Shown here in pieces: positions 30,888 to 39,824 of a DNA stretch of 64,000 nucleotides. The notes below the pieces were generated by a model. That model had not been told where the DNA came from and did no database searches. It was given only the letters and a program-made list of their open reading frames with translations. The number at the start of each line of letters is the position of its first letter. Position 1 is the first letter of the stretch. A program made the translations under genes and the position numbers. Source of the DNA: Erythrobacter sp. (GTDB lineage Bacteria > Pseudomonadota > Alphaproteobacteria > Sphingomonadales > Sphingomonadaceae); NCBI RefSeq assembly GCF_011765465.1, contig NZ_CP050265.1:1116001-1180000 (forward strand), read 5' to 3'.

Positions 30888-31114
30888 GCCGGGACGGGCC
30901 GCGCGGGGGTATGCGGGGAAACTCCGCCCCGCCCGGCATCATTTAAGCGAGTGCGCCGAACGCTGCTGCCGCTCCTCCGCCACTGGTGACGGGACGATCA
31001 TGGCCCTCGTCACCAGCCTGCCGGGTCCGCAAGGCCATCCCCGGCGCATCTTGCAGACCTGCCTGTTTGGGCGCAGTATCGCTATCGAACTGGAGCGGCA
31101 CGGGAGGGCTGTTC

Positions 31115-31909
31115 ATGGGAACCTTACCCGACACCTCGGGGCTGGACGCGGGCGCGCCGCCGCGAATTGCGACCGACCTTGCGCTCGCCGACCTCGGCGC
31201 GGCGCTGGGCGCGGGCTGGCGCGATTTCCTCGCCGCGCCGCATTACGGCTTGTTCTTCGGCGGGGTCTATGTCGTCGCCGGGCTGGCGGCGGCATGGGTC
31301 GCTTTCGTCGGCGGGGAATTGTCGTGGCTGATCCCGGCGGCGGCGGGCTTTCCGCTCGTCGCCCCTTTTGTCGCGGTCGGGCTCTACGAGGCGAGCCGGA
31401 GGCGGCAGCGGGGCGAACCGCTCGGCTGGGGCGCGGTGCTCGGCGCATTGAAGGGGCATGGCGACGACCAGATCCTCTCTATGGGCGTGATCGTCTTCGT
31501 CGCGTTCTCGTTCTGGATGATCGTGGCGCACGCGATCTTCGCGATCTTCATGGCCGAAAGCGGGATGGGAGCCGACAGTCCCGCCGCGATCCTGGCCGCA
31601 TTCGCCACGCCTGCGGGGCTTGCGATGCTCGCCGTGGGAAGCGCGGTGGGCGGAATCATGGCGCTCGCCTTCTACGCGATGACCGTCATCAGCCTGCCGA
31701 TGCTGGTCGAGCGCAAGGTGAGCTTCCCGACCGCGATCATCGCCAGCTTCGCCGTCATGCGCGCCAATCTGTTCGTGATGCTGGCCTGGGCGGGCATCAT
31801 TGCCGCGCTGCTCGCGCTTGCGATGATCCCCGCCTTCCTCGGCCTGCTGGTGGCGCTGCCGGTGCTGGGGCACGCGACCTGGCACCTTTACGTGCGCGCC
31901 GTAAGCTGA
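31115..31909 (+). CDS. DUF2189-family membrane protein
   Basis: A 264-residue protein with about six transmembrane segments in three pairs. It begins MGTLPDTSGLDAGAPPRIATDLALADLGAALGAGWRDFLAAPHYG. The ALGAGWRDFLAAP motif before the first helix and the LPMLVERKVSFPTAIIAS motif before the last pair are typical of DUF2189, sometimes annotated as related to cytochrome c oxidase subunit I without evidence of haem ligands. Function unknown. The start at 31115 is supported by GGGAGGG a few bases upstream. Confidence 0.85.
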   Translation: MGTLPDTSGLDAGAPPRIATDLALADLGAALGAGWRDFLAAPHYGLFFGGVYVVAGLAAAWVAFVGGELSWLIPAAAGFPLVAPFVAVGLYEASRRRQRGEPLGWGAVLGALKGHGDDQILSMGVIVFVAFSFWMIVAHAIFAIFMAESGMGADSPAAILAAFATPAGLAMLAVGSAVGGIMALAFYAMTVISLPMLVERKVSFPTAIIASFAVMRANLFVMLAWAGIIAALLALAMIPAFLGLLVALPVLGHATWHLYVRAVS

Positions 31910-31913
31910 AGCG

Positions 31914-32069
31914 TCACGCCCTGCCGCGCACGAAGGCGATGATGGCGAGGATGATGAAGACGATGAACAGGATGTAGGCGATATTCGTCGCCGTTCCTGC
32001 AAGCCCTCCGAATCCAAGAACCGCCGCGACCAGCGCGATGATAAGAAAGATGATAGCCCATTTCAGCAT
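31914..32069 (-). CDS. DUF1328-family small membrane protein
   Basis: A 51-residue hydrophobic protein with two transmembrane segments separated by [15 protein letters not shown], ending in FVRGRA. It matches the DUF1328/YtjA family of small inner-membrane proteins, often induced by stress in proteobacteria. CAGGAG lies nine bases before the ATG at 32069, which fixes the start. It is convergent with the DUF2189 gene, four bases apart. Upstream is about 150 bp of relatively AT-rich sequence likely to hold its promoter. Confidence 0.85.
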   Translation of the reverse strand: MLKWAIIFLIIALVAAVLGFGGLAGTATNIAYILFIVFIILAIIAFVRGRA

Positions 32070-32220
32070 GATGTTTGTCTCCTGCCCTACTAATGGCGGC
32101 CGGCAGAAATGGGTCCCGCTTTCGGTCAAATCATTTTTCACGTAGAGTTTACGAGAACAGGCGCAAAGCACTCACACTTTAACAAATGTCACATTCTTAA
32201 AGCAAAAAAACGAATTCTTA

Positions 32221-33351
32221 TTATTCCTCCTGTGCGATGTACGCTGCAGCCGCACGCAAGGTTGATGCCGGGTTGCTCGGATCCTGCAATTCGAATTCGA
32301 AAGCCCCGAAGCCCTCGGTGATGTCAATCGCATTGAAAACGCCGCGAATGTCGCCGATCGCAATGCCGCCTGCCCCCTCGATCTCTGCGGACCAGGCGCC
32401 GGTGCCATCGAAACGATAGGACTCGAAGGACAAACGGCCGAGATCGACAAAGAAAGCCTGTTCGCGGTCGAAGCCGCGAAATTCGAGCGCGCCCGTGATC
32501 TCCCTCGCCTCGAAGTCGACGTCCAGCGTGATCGTGCCGACCAGATCATAGGCCCGGCGACTGTTCGTCCCGATGCCGTGCCCGATGACCGGACCGCGAT
32601 AGGAGAACGAGCCGCTTGCAGGAAGCTGCGGCTCGACATTGTTCTCTGAAGCGGCATAGGCGAAGACGCGTCGCTCCGTCCCGAATGCACTGTCATATTC
32701 GAACTGCGCGCGGCCGATCGTGACCCGGTCAAATAGGCCGAGCGGATTGTCCGGGGCGTGGCGCATGAGATCGACGCGGACGTCGAACTCGTCCACCGCC
32801 TTCTCGTAGACGTCGAAAGCTCCGTCGGTTGCGCGTCCGACGAAATCGCCGACATCCAATTCAACTGCAAGGGTCTCACCGTTCGTCCCGCCCGGTCGCC
32901 CTCCGAACCAGAAGGCGAATTCTCCCTCTTCACGCTCCAACAGTCCGAGGCCAGAGGGTGAAAAGGATGTCGCGCCCCGCTGCACGTAGTCGCCGCTTGG
33001 CGGGACGCCATATTCGATGACCGGCAACCAGACTATCTTGCGACCGGTATACGGAATGCCGATCAGGGCTCCAGTCGGTGCCGGGGCCGCCACGGGTGCG
33101 AATACCGAAGTCGGAGCTGGTGTCGGTGTCGGTGTCGGTGTCGGAGTTGGAGTGGGCGTTGGTGTTGGTGTTGGTGAAGGTGCGGCAGTCGCTGCTGGCT
33201 GCGGCGGGCTGCTGTCATCGCCGCCGCATGCGCCGAGCAGCCCCAGGCCAAGCGCCGTGACAACAATCGAAGCGCCGCGTCTGGCGGCAATATCAGTCCT
33301 GAAGATGAAGATGCGCCCCTCGAAAACCGCCCGTCGCCGATGGCCGAGCAT
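32221..33351 (-). CDS. Pro-Thr-repeat lipoprotein, possibly TbpB-like
   Basis: About 376 residues. The hydrophobic signal ends in the lipobox LLGAC, followed by [10 protein letters not shown] and then a run of Pro-Thr dipeptides (nine in a row plus variants), a flexible stalk often seen on outer-membrane lipoproteins. The rest is beta-rich; segments such as [20 protein letters not shown] and [12 protein letters not shown] recall the transferrin-binding-protein-like barrel domain, but this is a weak visual match. The start is uncertain: the ATG at 33351 lacks a clear ribosome site and leaves a long n-region, and a TTG at 33387 is no better. Confidence 0.6.
   Translation of the reverse strand: MLGHRRRAVFEGRIFIFRTDIAARRGASIVVTALGLGLLGACGGDDSSPPQPAATAAPSPTPTPTPTPTPTPTPTPTPAPTSVFAPVAAPAPTGALIGIPYTGRKIVWLPVIEYGVPPSGDYVQRGATSFSPSGLGLLEREEGEFAFWFGGRPGGTNGETLAVELDVGDFVGRATDGAFDVYEKAVDEFDVRVDLMRHAPDNPLGLFDRVTIGRAQFEYDSAFGTERRVFAYAASENNVEPQLPASGSFSYRGPVIGHGIGTNSRRAYDLVGTITLDVDFEAREITGALEFRGFDREQAFFVDLGRLSFESYRFDGTGAWSAEIEGAGGIAIGDIRGVFNAIDITEGFGAFEFELQDPSNPASTLRAAAAYIAQEE
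33117..33176. repeat. GGTGTC-type hexamer repeat encoding the Pro-Thr stalk
   Basis: A short tandem array of GGTGTC and its variants (GGTGTT, GGAGTT, GGCGTT) within the lipoprotein gene. Units are six bases, so gain or loss changes stalk length in frame rather than switching the gene off. Confidence 0.8.
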
Positions 33352-33556
33352 ACACGATATGCCTATCGAGTGACGGCAGTGATGCAACCCCTTAGCCTTG
33401 TTTTCATGCGAGTTTGTTCATTTCCCGGACTGTCGTTTCACCCGGTGCAAGGGCGACGGGTCCACGCGGCTTCATACCCTGCCCCATGAGGCGCAACCGT
33501 GGCATAGACGTTTCGAATCAGGCGTCGGAAAACGGCGCATCAAGGGAGAGCATGAC

Positions 33557-34612
33557 ATGCCGGACAACGCCGAAGAGACCCTCGATCCCGATCTCGCGAT
33601 CATCGATCCGCACCATCACTTGTGGGACCTGCGCCCGCTGCTCCCGATGTTCCCCGAACCGCGCCATCGCTTCCTCGAGGCGCTCGTGCCGGTCGCGCAT
33701 TACACTTTCGACCATTTCAACGCCGAGGTCGCGGGGAGCGGCCACAACGTCGTCGCCTCGGTCTTCATGGAATGCGGCGCGTTCTACAACGCGGCCTACG
33801 GCGAGGCTCTGAAGCCCGTGGGCGAAGTCGAATACGTGAACGGGGTCGCGGCCCAATCGGCAAGCGGGCTTTATGGAGAGGCGCGCCTGTGCGCCGGCAT
33901 CGTCGGCCATGCCGACCTCACGCTGGGAGCGGCGGCGGGCGAGGTGCTCGATGCGCTCAAGGCCGCCGCGCCGGGGCGCTTTCGCGGCATTCGCCATCAG
34001 GGCGCATGGGACGCGGACCCGGACGTTCTCGGCCCGCCCTTCCACGCCCCGCCCGAGCTCTACCGCGACGCGACCTTCCGCGAAGGCTTCGCCGAGCTGG
34101 GCAAGCGGGGCATGAGCTTCGATGCGTGGATCCTCGAGCCGCAGATCCCCGACGTGATCGATCTCGCCCGCGCCTTTCCCGATACGCCGATCTGTCTTGA
34201 CCACTGCGGCACGCCCCTTGGCTGCGCGAGCTATTCGGGCAAGCTCGAGGAACGCTTCGACACCTGGGCGGCGAACATCCGCGAACTCGGCACGTGCGAG
34301 AACGTCATGGTGAAGCTAGGCGGGCTCGCCATGCACAACTGCGCCATGCCCGAGGAAGGCCCGGCGGCGGGCATTGGCTCGGAGGAACTGGCGCGGCTGT
34401 GGAAGCCCTATATCGAAACCTGCATCGAGGCTTTCGGCACGAAACGCGCGATGTTCGAGAGCAATTACCCGGTCGACCGCTGGGGCGCGACCTACCCGGT
34501 CCTGTGGAACGCCTTCAAACGGATCACGGTTGGGGCGAGCGCCGAAGAAAAGGCCGATCTTTATGCCGGGAACGCCGCGCGCTTCTATGACATTGAAGAG
34601 GTGCTGGGCTAA
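33557..34612 (+). CDS. amidohydrolase-2 family metal-dependent hydrolase
   Basis: A 351-residue TIM-barrel hydrolase. The metal motif IIDPHHHLWDL (His19 and His21) opens the domain. RFRGIRHQGAWD, ICLDHCGTPLG and MFESNYPVDRWG supply the later metal and catalytic positions (His and Asn/Asp) typical of PF04909 enzymes such as lactonases and decarboxylases. The natural substrate is unknown. I chose the ATG at 33557 (GGAG upstream); earlier codons in the open frame lack family similarity. It is followed 55 bp later by a nitronate monooxygenase and may share a transcript. Confidence 0.85.
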   Translation: MPDNAEETLDPDLAIIDPHHHLWDLRPLLPMFPEPRHRFLEALVPVAHYTFDHFNAEVAGSGHNVVASVFMECGAFYNAAYGEALKPVGEVEYVNGVAAQSASGLYGEARLCAGIVGHADLTLGAAAGEVLDALKAAAPGRFRGIRHQGAWDADPDVLGPPFHAPPELYRDATFREGFAELGKRGMSFDAWILEPQIPDVIDLARAFPDTPICLDHCGTPLGCASYSGKLEERFDTWAANIRELGTCENVMVKLGGLAMHNCAMPEEGPAAGIGSEELARLWKPYIETCIEAFGTKRAMFESNYPVDRWGATYPVLWNAFKRITVGASAEEKADLYAGNAARFYDIEEVLG

Positions 34613-34667
34613 GGACACAGTGTCACATCGCCCCTCGCGAATATCTTTTTCAGGAGAATTGTCCCCG

Positions 34668-35672
34668 ATGCCCCTTCCCGCTCCGTTCGACCGCCTTCGC
34701 CTGCCGCTGATCGGTTCGCCGCTGTTCATCGTCTCCGGCCCGGAACTGGTGATCGCGCAATGCAAGGCGGGGATCATCGGCAGCTTCCCGGCGCTGAACG
34801 CGCGCCCGCAGAGCCTGCTGGACGAATGGCTCCATCAGATCACGGAAGAGCTCGCCAAGCACAACCGAGAGAACCCGGATCGCCCGGCCGCGCCCTTCGC
34901 GGTGAACCAGATCATCCACAAGACCAACGACCGGGTCGAGGCCGACATGGCCACCTGCGAGAAGTGGCAGGTGCCGATGATCATCACCTCATTGGGCGCA
35001 CGCGAGGAAGTCTACCAGGCGGTCAGGAACTGGGGCGGGATCACTATGCACGACGTGATCAACAATCGCTTCGCGCAGAAGGCGATCGAGAAAGGCGCGG
35101 ACGGGCTCATCCCCGTCGCCGCAGGGGCCGGCGGGCACGCGGGCGCGCTGTCGCCCTTCGCCTTGATGCAGGAAATTCGCGAATGGTTCGACGGGCTCGT
35201 CGCGCTGTCGGGCTCGATCGCGCACGGTGCCTCGATCCTCGCCGCCCAGGCGCTGCGGGCGGACTTCGCCTATTCGGGCAGCGCCTTCATCGCGACCGAA
35301 GAAGCCAATGCCGACCAGCGCTACAAGCAGGGCATCGTCGAGGGCGATGCGAGCGGGATCGTCTACACCAACCTCTTCACCGGCGTGCACGGCAATTACC
35401 TGCGCTCCTCGATCGAAGCGGCCGGGCTCGACCCCGACAACCTGCCCGAAAGCGATCCCTCCAAGATGAATTTCGGCAGCGGCGGCAACACCAAGGCCAA
35501 GGCGTGGAAGGACATCTGGGGATCGGGCCAGGGCGTCGGCGCGGTCAAGTCGGTCGGGACGGTCGAAGAGCTCGTCGCCCGGATGGAGCGCGAATATCAC
35601 GCCGCCAAGGCGCAGCTGCTCGCCAATTCCGACTATTCGGCGTGGGGCTCGCTCGCCGAAGCCGCGGAATAG
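34668..35672 (+). CDS. nitronate monooxygenase family flavoprotein
   Basis: A 334-residue FMN TIM-barrel enzyme of the NMO/2-nitropropane dioxygenase family. The N-terminal LIGSPLFIVSGPELVIAQ, the catalytic His in AAGAGGHAGALSPF, and YSGSAFIATEEANA are typical class I NMO features. It oxidises alkyl nitronates such as propionate-3-nitronate, or serves a related detoxification. CAGGAG lies about 11 bases before the ATG. The adjacent amidohydrolase suggests a small catabolic unit, though no common pathway can be named. Confidence 0.88.
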   Translation: MPLPAPFDRLRLPLIGSPLFIVSGPELVIAQCKAGIIGSFPALNARPQSLLDEWLHQITEELAKHNRENPDRPAAPFAVNQIIHKTNDRVEADMATCEKWQVPMIITSLGAREEVYQAVRNWGGITMHDVINNRFAQKAIEKGADGLIPVAAGAGGHAGALSPFALMQEIREWFDGLVALSGSIAHGASILAAQALRADFAYSGSAFIATEEANADQRYKQGIVEGDASGIVYTNLFTGVHGNYLRSSIEAAGLDPDNLPESDPSKMNFGSGGNTKAKAWKDIWGSGQGVGAVKSVGTVEELVARMEREYHAAKAQLLANSDYSAWGSLAEAAE

Positions 35673-35679
35673 GCCCCGG

Positions 35680-36213
35680 TCAGGTCGCCGCCCACAGCGC
35701 GTCGGCCATCGCGTCCAGTTCGCTGAAGTCGAAGCCCGCGCCGAGCGGATCCTTCCTGTTGAGCAGGAAGCGCCGCCGCTCGGCAAGGAGCTGCCGGCGC
35801 AGCGCCGCCTGCAGCAGGCCGAGCCGCATGACCACTTCTTCGGCTGCCTCCTCGGGCGCGTGCCGGCGCACGAAGGACCAGCGCGCCTCGATCCGCCCGA
35901 CCCGCTCGATCACAACCTCGTTGTAGCGCCGATGCGGTCCGCGGTGCAGCGGCATCCCGCTGCGCAGCGTCGCTTCCTCGGTGGCAGGCAACAACAAGCC
36001 GTTTATGCGAAAATCGTCGAATCCGACTTCGCGCCGTCCCACCATCTCGAACATCGGCCCGAAACAGCGCCGCGAAAGCAGCTGGCGGGGGAGCAGATGG
36101 TGACGCTGCATACCGGGGTCGAAGCCGGGGCTGCCCCTGCGATTGACGCTGCGGAAGGGAATCGCCACCCGTCCCGCATCCGTCGTCGCACCCCCGGTCG
36201 TTCCCCCGCCCAA
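35680..36213 (-). CDS. AHH-type HNH-superfamily nuclease-like protein
   Basis: A 177-residue protein with a core resembling the AHH family of predicted HNH/Endo VII nucleases: DPGMQRHHLLPRQLL (paired His), then the RINGLLLPATEEATLRSGMPLHRGPHRRYNEVVIERVG block. Such domains occur as toxin tips or phage-related nucleases; here it stands alone with no secretion domain. The start is a TTG at 36213 with GGAG six bases upstream, a site that overlaps the end of the preceding gene and so implies translational coupling. GTG at 36165 is an alternative. Whether it is a toxin is unknown. Confidence 0.65.
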   Translation of the reverse strand: MGGGTTGGATTDAGRVAIPFRSVNRRGSPGFDPGMQRHHLLPRQLLSRRCFGPMFEMVGRREVGFDDFRINGLLLPATEEATLRSGMPLHRGPHRRYNEVVIERVGRIEARWSFVRRHAPEEAAEEVVMRLGLLQAALRRQLLAERRRFLLNRKDPLGAGFDFSELDAMADALWAAT

Positions 36214-36216
36214 GCC

Positions 36217-37053
36217 TCACTCCCGCCAGACCCGGATGAACTTGCCGTTGCGCGAGGGGCGCAGGACCAGACGCGTCCCGTCGGGCGCGATGATGCGCTC
36301 GCTTTCGGAAAGGCCACCGACCAGCACCAACTGGTTGACGAGCCGCACGCCGAGCCGGGTGGCGGTCGCGCGGTCGCTCGCGAGCGGCGGCTCGATCCTA
36401 AGCTCCTGCCCGATCCAGTGTTGGAGCCCGACGCTGTGCAACGCCCCGTCAAGCCCTTCGCGAAACGCGGTCAGGCCGAGCGCGGGAAAGGCACCGCCCT
36501 CGAGCCACGCGGTGACGGTCGATTCGAAGAAACGCCGCCCTATGGCGCTTTTGGCAGGCGGCCACGCGACCGCGACGAGATCGTCGAAATGGTGGACGAG
36601 ATCGCGCGCGAGCGCGACCATGCCCCGGATGACCGGCACGCTGCGCCCTGCCCCTGCGAGATGTGGTCCGGGCAAGATCCGCATCGCCTCGCAGGTCGTA
36701 GGCGCAGGCGCATCGCCCATGTCGAACAGGTGTTCGGCCAGCGGCACCGGGCAGGCACGCCCCGGCACCATGCCGCGCAGGTCGAAAGTCAGTCCGTCGC
36801 GCAGCAGTTCGACCCATACCTTTTCGGCAAGGTCGGGGCCTGCCTGCGGTGGGGCCGTTCCCGCATCCCCGTTTGCCGTCACCAGTTCGGGTGACGGAGA
36901 ATCGAACGGGTCATGGCTGAGCGAGACCGCCGGATGGCGCTCTGTGAACTGGCGAATGGCAGCGCGACCGGGCCGTTTGCCCGCGGCAAACAGCAGGTAA
37001 AGCCCGGCACTGTCATTCGCCCGCTGCGAGATGACCCTTTCCCCCAATGCCAA
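36217..37053 (-). CDS. unknown protein upstream of the AHH nuclease, DUF4261-like C-terminus
   Basis: About 278 residues, cytosolic by appearance. Visible features are LVHHFDDLVAVAWPPAKSA, a middle region FESTVTAWLEGGAFPALGL, and a C-terminal part SVGLQHWIGQELRIEPPL followed by LVNQLVLVGGLSE. The last resembles the DUF4261 domain by eye. It ends just before the AHH gene, with the partner's ribosome site overlapping its stop, so the two are translated together; an immunity or partner role is possible but unproven. The start is uncertain: the frame begins with a TTG at 37053 without a good ribosome site. Confidence 0.5.
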   Translation of the reverse strand: MALGERVISQRANDSAGLYLLFAAGKRPGRAAIRQFTERHPAVSLSHDPFDSPSPELVTANGDAGTAPPQAGPDLAEKVWVELLRDGLTFDLRGMVPGRACPVPLAEHLFDMGDAPAPTTCEAMRILPGPHLAGAGRSVPVIRGMVALARDLVHHFDDLVAVAWPPAKSAIGRRFFESTVTAWLEGGAFPALGLTAFREGLDGALHSVGLQHWIGQELRIEPPLASDRATATRLGVRLVNQLVLVGGLSESERIIAPDGTRLVLRPSRNGKFIRVWRE

Positions 37054-37151
37054 CCGGTCCCGAACCCGGCCCCGATGACGGGAGAGTTTGGCGTGTTTGG
37101 CGGGTCCCGTCGAGTCCCGATTGCAAGCTGTTCCAGCGCGGGATGGGCGTT

Positions 37152-37646
37152 TCAGAAGATTCCCTCGCGCAGCCCCGTGGCCAGTCCCTCACCCAGCTCG
37201 CGGCACTCGGCCAGCCTCGCTTGCGGCACGGTCTTCTCGGCCAGGATCGCCTCCGGGGTCTGGGCAGAGAAGTTGACGATCATGCGCTCGGCCACCCGTT
37301 TGAGGCGCCAGCCCTGCGCGATCCGGTCGATCTGGCGCTGGGCCCCCTCCCCGTCCGACCCGGCGGCGATGATGGTTGCGAAAGGCCGGCCCTCGATCCT
37401 TCCGAGGACGGGGTAATAGCAGCGGTCGAACATCTCCTTCATCGCTCCGCTCATCGTGGCGAGGTTTTCGGGGCAACAGAACAGGTATCCGTCCGCCGAC
37501 AGGATCGCCTCCGGCTCGACCGCGTCGCAGCGCAGCAGCAGGGCATCGCCTGCTCCTTCGGCCGCAGCGCGGGCCATGGCCTCGCTCGCGCCGGTGCGGC
37601 TGTGCCAGGCGATCAGCAGGCGGCGGGAGGGGGCGGGGTCGCTCAT
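37152..37646 (-). CDS. flavodoxin-family protein
   Basis: A 164-residue flavodoxin-like protein. The phosphate-binding loop is WHSRTGASEAMA at 14-25, and GYLFCCPENLATMSGAMKEMFDRCYYP supplies the isoalloxazine loop and helix. It probably binds FMN and acts as a small NAD(P)H-linked reductase or electron carrier. The ATG at 37646 gives the usual fold start (LLIAWHSRTG); the longer open frame upstream is antisense to recJ. It is divergent from recJ with 85 bp between. Confidence 0.82.
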   Translation of the reverse strand: MSDPAPSRRLLIAWHSRTGASEAMARAAAEGAGDALLLRCDAVEPEAILSADGYLFCCPENLATMSGAMKEMFDRCYYPVLGRIEGRPFATIIAAGSDGEGAQRQIDRIAQGWRLKRVAERMIVNFSAQTPEAILAEKTVPQARLAECRELGEGLATGLREGIF

Positions 37647-37731
37647 GCGGTGGGCCTGCCCGCCGCACCTGTCGATTGTCAACGACCGCGCCCTGTCGCG
37701 CGCCGTCGCGCTGGTGTAGCGTGCAGCCACC

Positions 37732-39537
37732 ATGGCCACCCGTCCGCTCTCTTCTCCCGATGCGCGCGCCTGCGTTCTCGGCGTGACGCAGTCCCTGTCG
37801 GGCCGCGCATGGCACTGGCGCGGCGGTAACATGGAGCTTGCAGGCGGCCCCGCCGGGCTCGAACGGGGTATTCTCGCGCAATTGCTGGTGACCCGCGGAG
37901 TCGCGGCCGACGACATCGAGCGCCATGCAAAGCCGACCCTGCGCGGCTTCCTTCCCGATCCTTCCGAGTTCCGGGACATGGACCGCGCGGCCGAACGTAT
38001 CGCGGCCGCTGTCCTGTCGGGCGAGAAGGTGACGATCTACGGCGACTACGATGTCGACGGTGCGACCAGCGCGGCGCTGATGATCGAATTGCTGCGCGGC
38101 CTCGGGAGCGATGCGGATTACTACATCCCCGACCGCCTGCTCGAAGGCTATGGGCCAAGCGGGGAAGCGCTGGTGAAGCTCGCCGAGCAGGGTTCGAGCC
38201 TGATCGTCACGGTCGATTGCGGCGCGATGGCGCACGAAGCGCTCGCCATGGCGAAGAAGGCCGGCGTCGACGTGATCGTGGTCGACCATCATAAATGCGC
38301 AGCGGAGCTTCCCGAGACCGCCGCGCTGGTCAATCCGAACCGGCTCGATGAAAGCGACCTTGCCGCCGCGCATGGCCACCTTGCTGCGGTCGGCGTCGCT
38401 TTCCTGCTCGCGGTGGCCGTGGTTCGGACCCTGCGCGTGCAAGGCTATTTCGAGCAGAGGGACGAGCCCGATCTCATGGGCCTGCTCGACCTCGTTGCAT
38501 TGGGCACGGTGGCCGATGTCGCCGCGCTCCACGGGCTCAACCGGGCCTTCGTCGCACAGGGACTGAAAGTGCTCGCCCGGCGCTCGCGGATCGGCATGGC
38601 GGCGCTGATCGACGCAAGCCGAATCACCCGCCCGCCCATCGCGAGCGATCTCGGCTTCGCCCTGGGCCCGCGGATCAATGCAGGGGGACGGATCGGCGAA
38701 TCGACCCTGGGCGTGCGCCTGCTCACCACCCGCGACCCGGAGGAAGCGCGCGCCATCGCCGAGCAACTCTCGCAGCTGAACGAAGAGCGCCGGGCGATCG
38801 AGGCGGCGGTGCAGGAAGCGGCCGAAGCGCAGCTTTCCGGCCAGCACAACATGGCGGTCCATGTCCTCGCCGGAAGCGGCTGGCATCCGGGCGTCATCGG
38901 CATCGTCGCCGGGCGCATCAAGGAGAAGACCGGCAAGCCCGCGATCGTCATCGCGCAGGACGAGGGCGAAGGGACCGGCAAGGGCTCGGGCCGCTCGATC
39001 TCCGGCGTGGATCTCGGCGCGGCGATCATTGCCGCGCGCGAAGCCGGGCTGCTCGTCGCAGGCGGCGGGCACGCCATGGCGGCCGGCCTTACCATCCCGA
39101 ATGACAAGCTCTCCGCCTTCATCGAGTTCCTCGATTCGCGTCTCGCCCGCGATGTCGAGCGCGCCCGCGCCGGGGCGGCGATGGCGCTCGACCTCTCGCT
39201 CGCGCCCGGCGGCCTCACCCCGGACCTGTGCGAGACGCTGGAAGCGGCCGGGCCATACGGTGTCGGCTGGCCCGCCCCGCGCGTCGCGGTCGGCCCGGTG
39301 CGGATCGTGAAGGCCGACATCGTGGGCAAGGACCACCTGCGGATTATCGCAAGCGGCAATGACGGGCGTTCCTTCAAGGCCATCGCTTTCCGCGCGGCCG
39401 AGACGGAGATGGCCCAGACCCTCCTCCACCGCCACCAGGGCCGTCGCTTCCACCTCGCGGGCCGCGTCAAGCTCGACGACTGGGGCGCGCGCCCTGCGGC
39501 CGAACTCCACTTCGAAGACGCCGCCTTAGCCGAGTGA
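37732..39537 (+). CDS. recJ: single-stranded-DNA-specific exonuclease RecJ
   Basis: 5'-3' ssDNA exonuclease of recombination and mismatch repair, 601 residues. DHH-domain motifs are intact: YGDYDVDGATS from 103 (Asp105, Asp107, Asp109) and VVDHHKCAAELP with Asp185-His186-His187. The DHHA1 motif GGGHAMAAGLT follows in the second domain, and a C-terminal OB-fold region closes the protein. The length is typical. It is single, followed by tRNA-Glu. Confidence 0.96.
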   Translation: MATRPLSSPDARACVLGVTQSLSGRAWHWRGGNMELAGGPAGLERGILAQLLVTRGVAADDIERHAKPTLRGFLPDPSEFRDMDRAAERIAAAVLSGEKVTIYGDYDVDGATSAALMIELLRGLGSDADYYIPDRLLEGYGPSGEALVKLAEQGSSLIVTVDCGAMAHEALAMAKKAGVDVIVVDHHKCAAELPETAALVNPNRLDESDLAAAHGHLAAVGVAFLLAVAVVRTLRVQGYFEQRDEPDLMGLLDLVALGTVADVAALHGLNRAFVAQGLKVLARRSRIGMAALIDASRITRPPIASDLGFALGPRINAGGRIGESTLGVRLLTTRDPEEARAIAEQLSQLNEERRAIEAAVQEAAEAQLSGQHNMAVHVLAGSGWHPGVIGIVAGRIKEKTGKPAIVIAQDEGEGTGKGSGRSISGVDLGAAIIAAREAGLLVAGGGHAMAAGLTIPNDKLSAFIEFLDSRLARDVERARAGAAMALDLSLAPGGLTPDLCETLEAAGPYGVGWPAPRVAVGPVRIVKADIVGKDHLRIIASGNDGRSFKAIAFRAAETEMAQTLLHRHQGRRFHLAGRVKLDDWGARPAAELHFEDAALAE

Positions 39538-39604
39538 AGCGGGTGGTCTTCAAGCGTACGAACGGGACGCCGCCAAAAAAACGCAAGCAAGGGGCAAAGC
39601 GGGG

Positions 39605-39633
39605 TTGACCCGTCCCGGCGACACCCCTAGATG
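39605..39633 (+). promoter_or_regulatory. probable promoter of tRNA-Glu
   Basis: TTGACC, a 17-base spacer and TAGATG, ending 40 bp before the mature tRNA 5' end. Spacing and -35 match the sigma-70 pattern well; the -10 is fair. Confidence 0.55.
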
Positions 39634-39673
39634 CGCGCTCTCGCAAGCGCTTGCGGCTCCCGCAGGCGAACGT

Positions 39674-39748
39674 GGCCCCTTCGTCTAGCGGTTAGGACGC
39701 GGCCCTTTCACGGCTGAAACACGGGTTCGAGTCCCGTAGGGGTCACCA
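39674..39748 (+). tRNA. tRNA-Glu (anticodon TTC)
   Basis: A 75-base cloverleaf with encoded CCA. The acceptor GGCCCCT pairs with AGGGGTC. The anticodon arm CGGCC-CTTTCAC-GGCTG gives TTC. The T-arm ACGGG-TTCGAGT-CCCGT is perfect. The sequence closely follows the bacterial tRNA-Glu pattern. No integrase or repeated 3' end is seen nearby, so there is no sign that it has served as an attachment site here. Confidence 0.97.
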
Positions 39749-39824
39749 CTTCCCCCGCCTCGCGCGGGATGCGACCACTCTCCATCCTTCCCTGATCGGG
39801 TTCGAGGCGATAAGGCACTTTCCC

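Noticed and set aside
33117..33176. Tandem repeats as a possible CRISPR array
   Set aside because: Six-base units with no spacers, inside a coding frame giving Pro-Thr dipeptides.
37189..39510. Minus-strand open frame of 773 codons opposite recJ
   Set aside because: recJ motifs on the plus strand are complete; the antisense frame also merges into the flavodoxin gene in another frame.
39674..39748. tRNA-Glu as an integration site for a mobile element
   Set aside because: No repeated tRNA 3' end, integrase or change in base composition nearby; the adjacent phoR-pst operon is ordinary core sequence.
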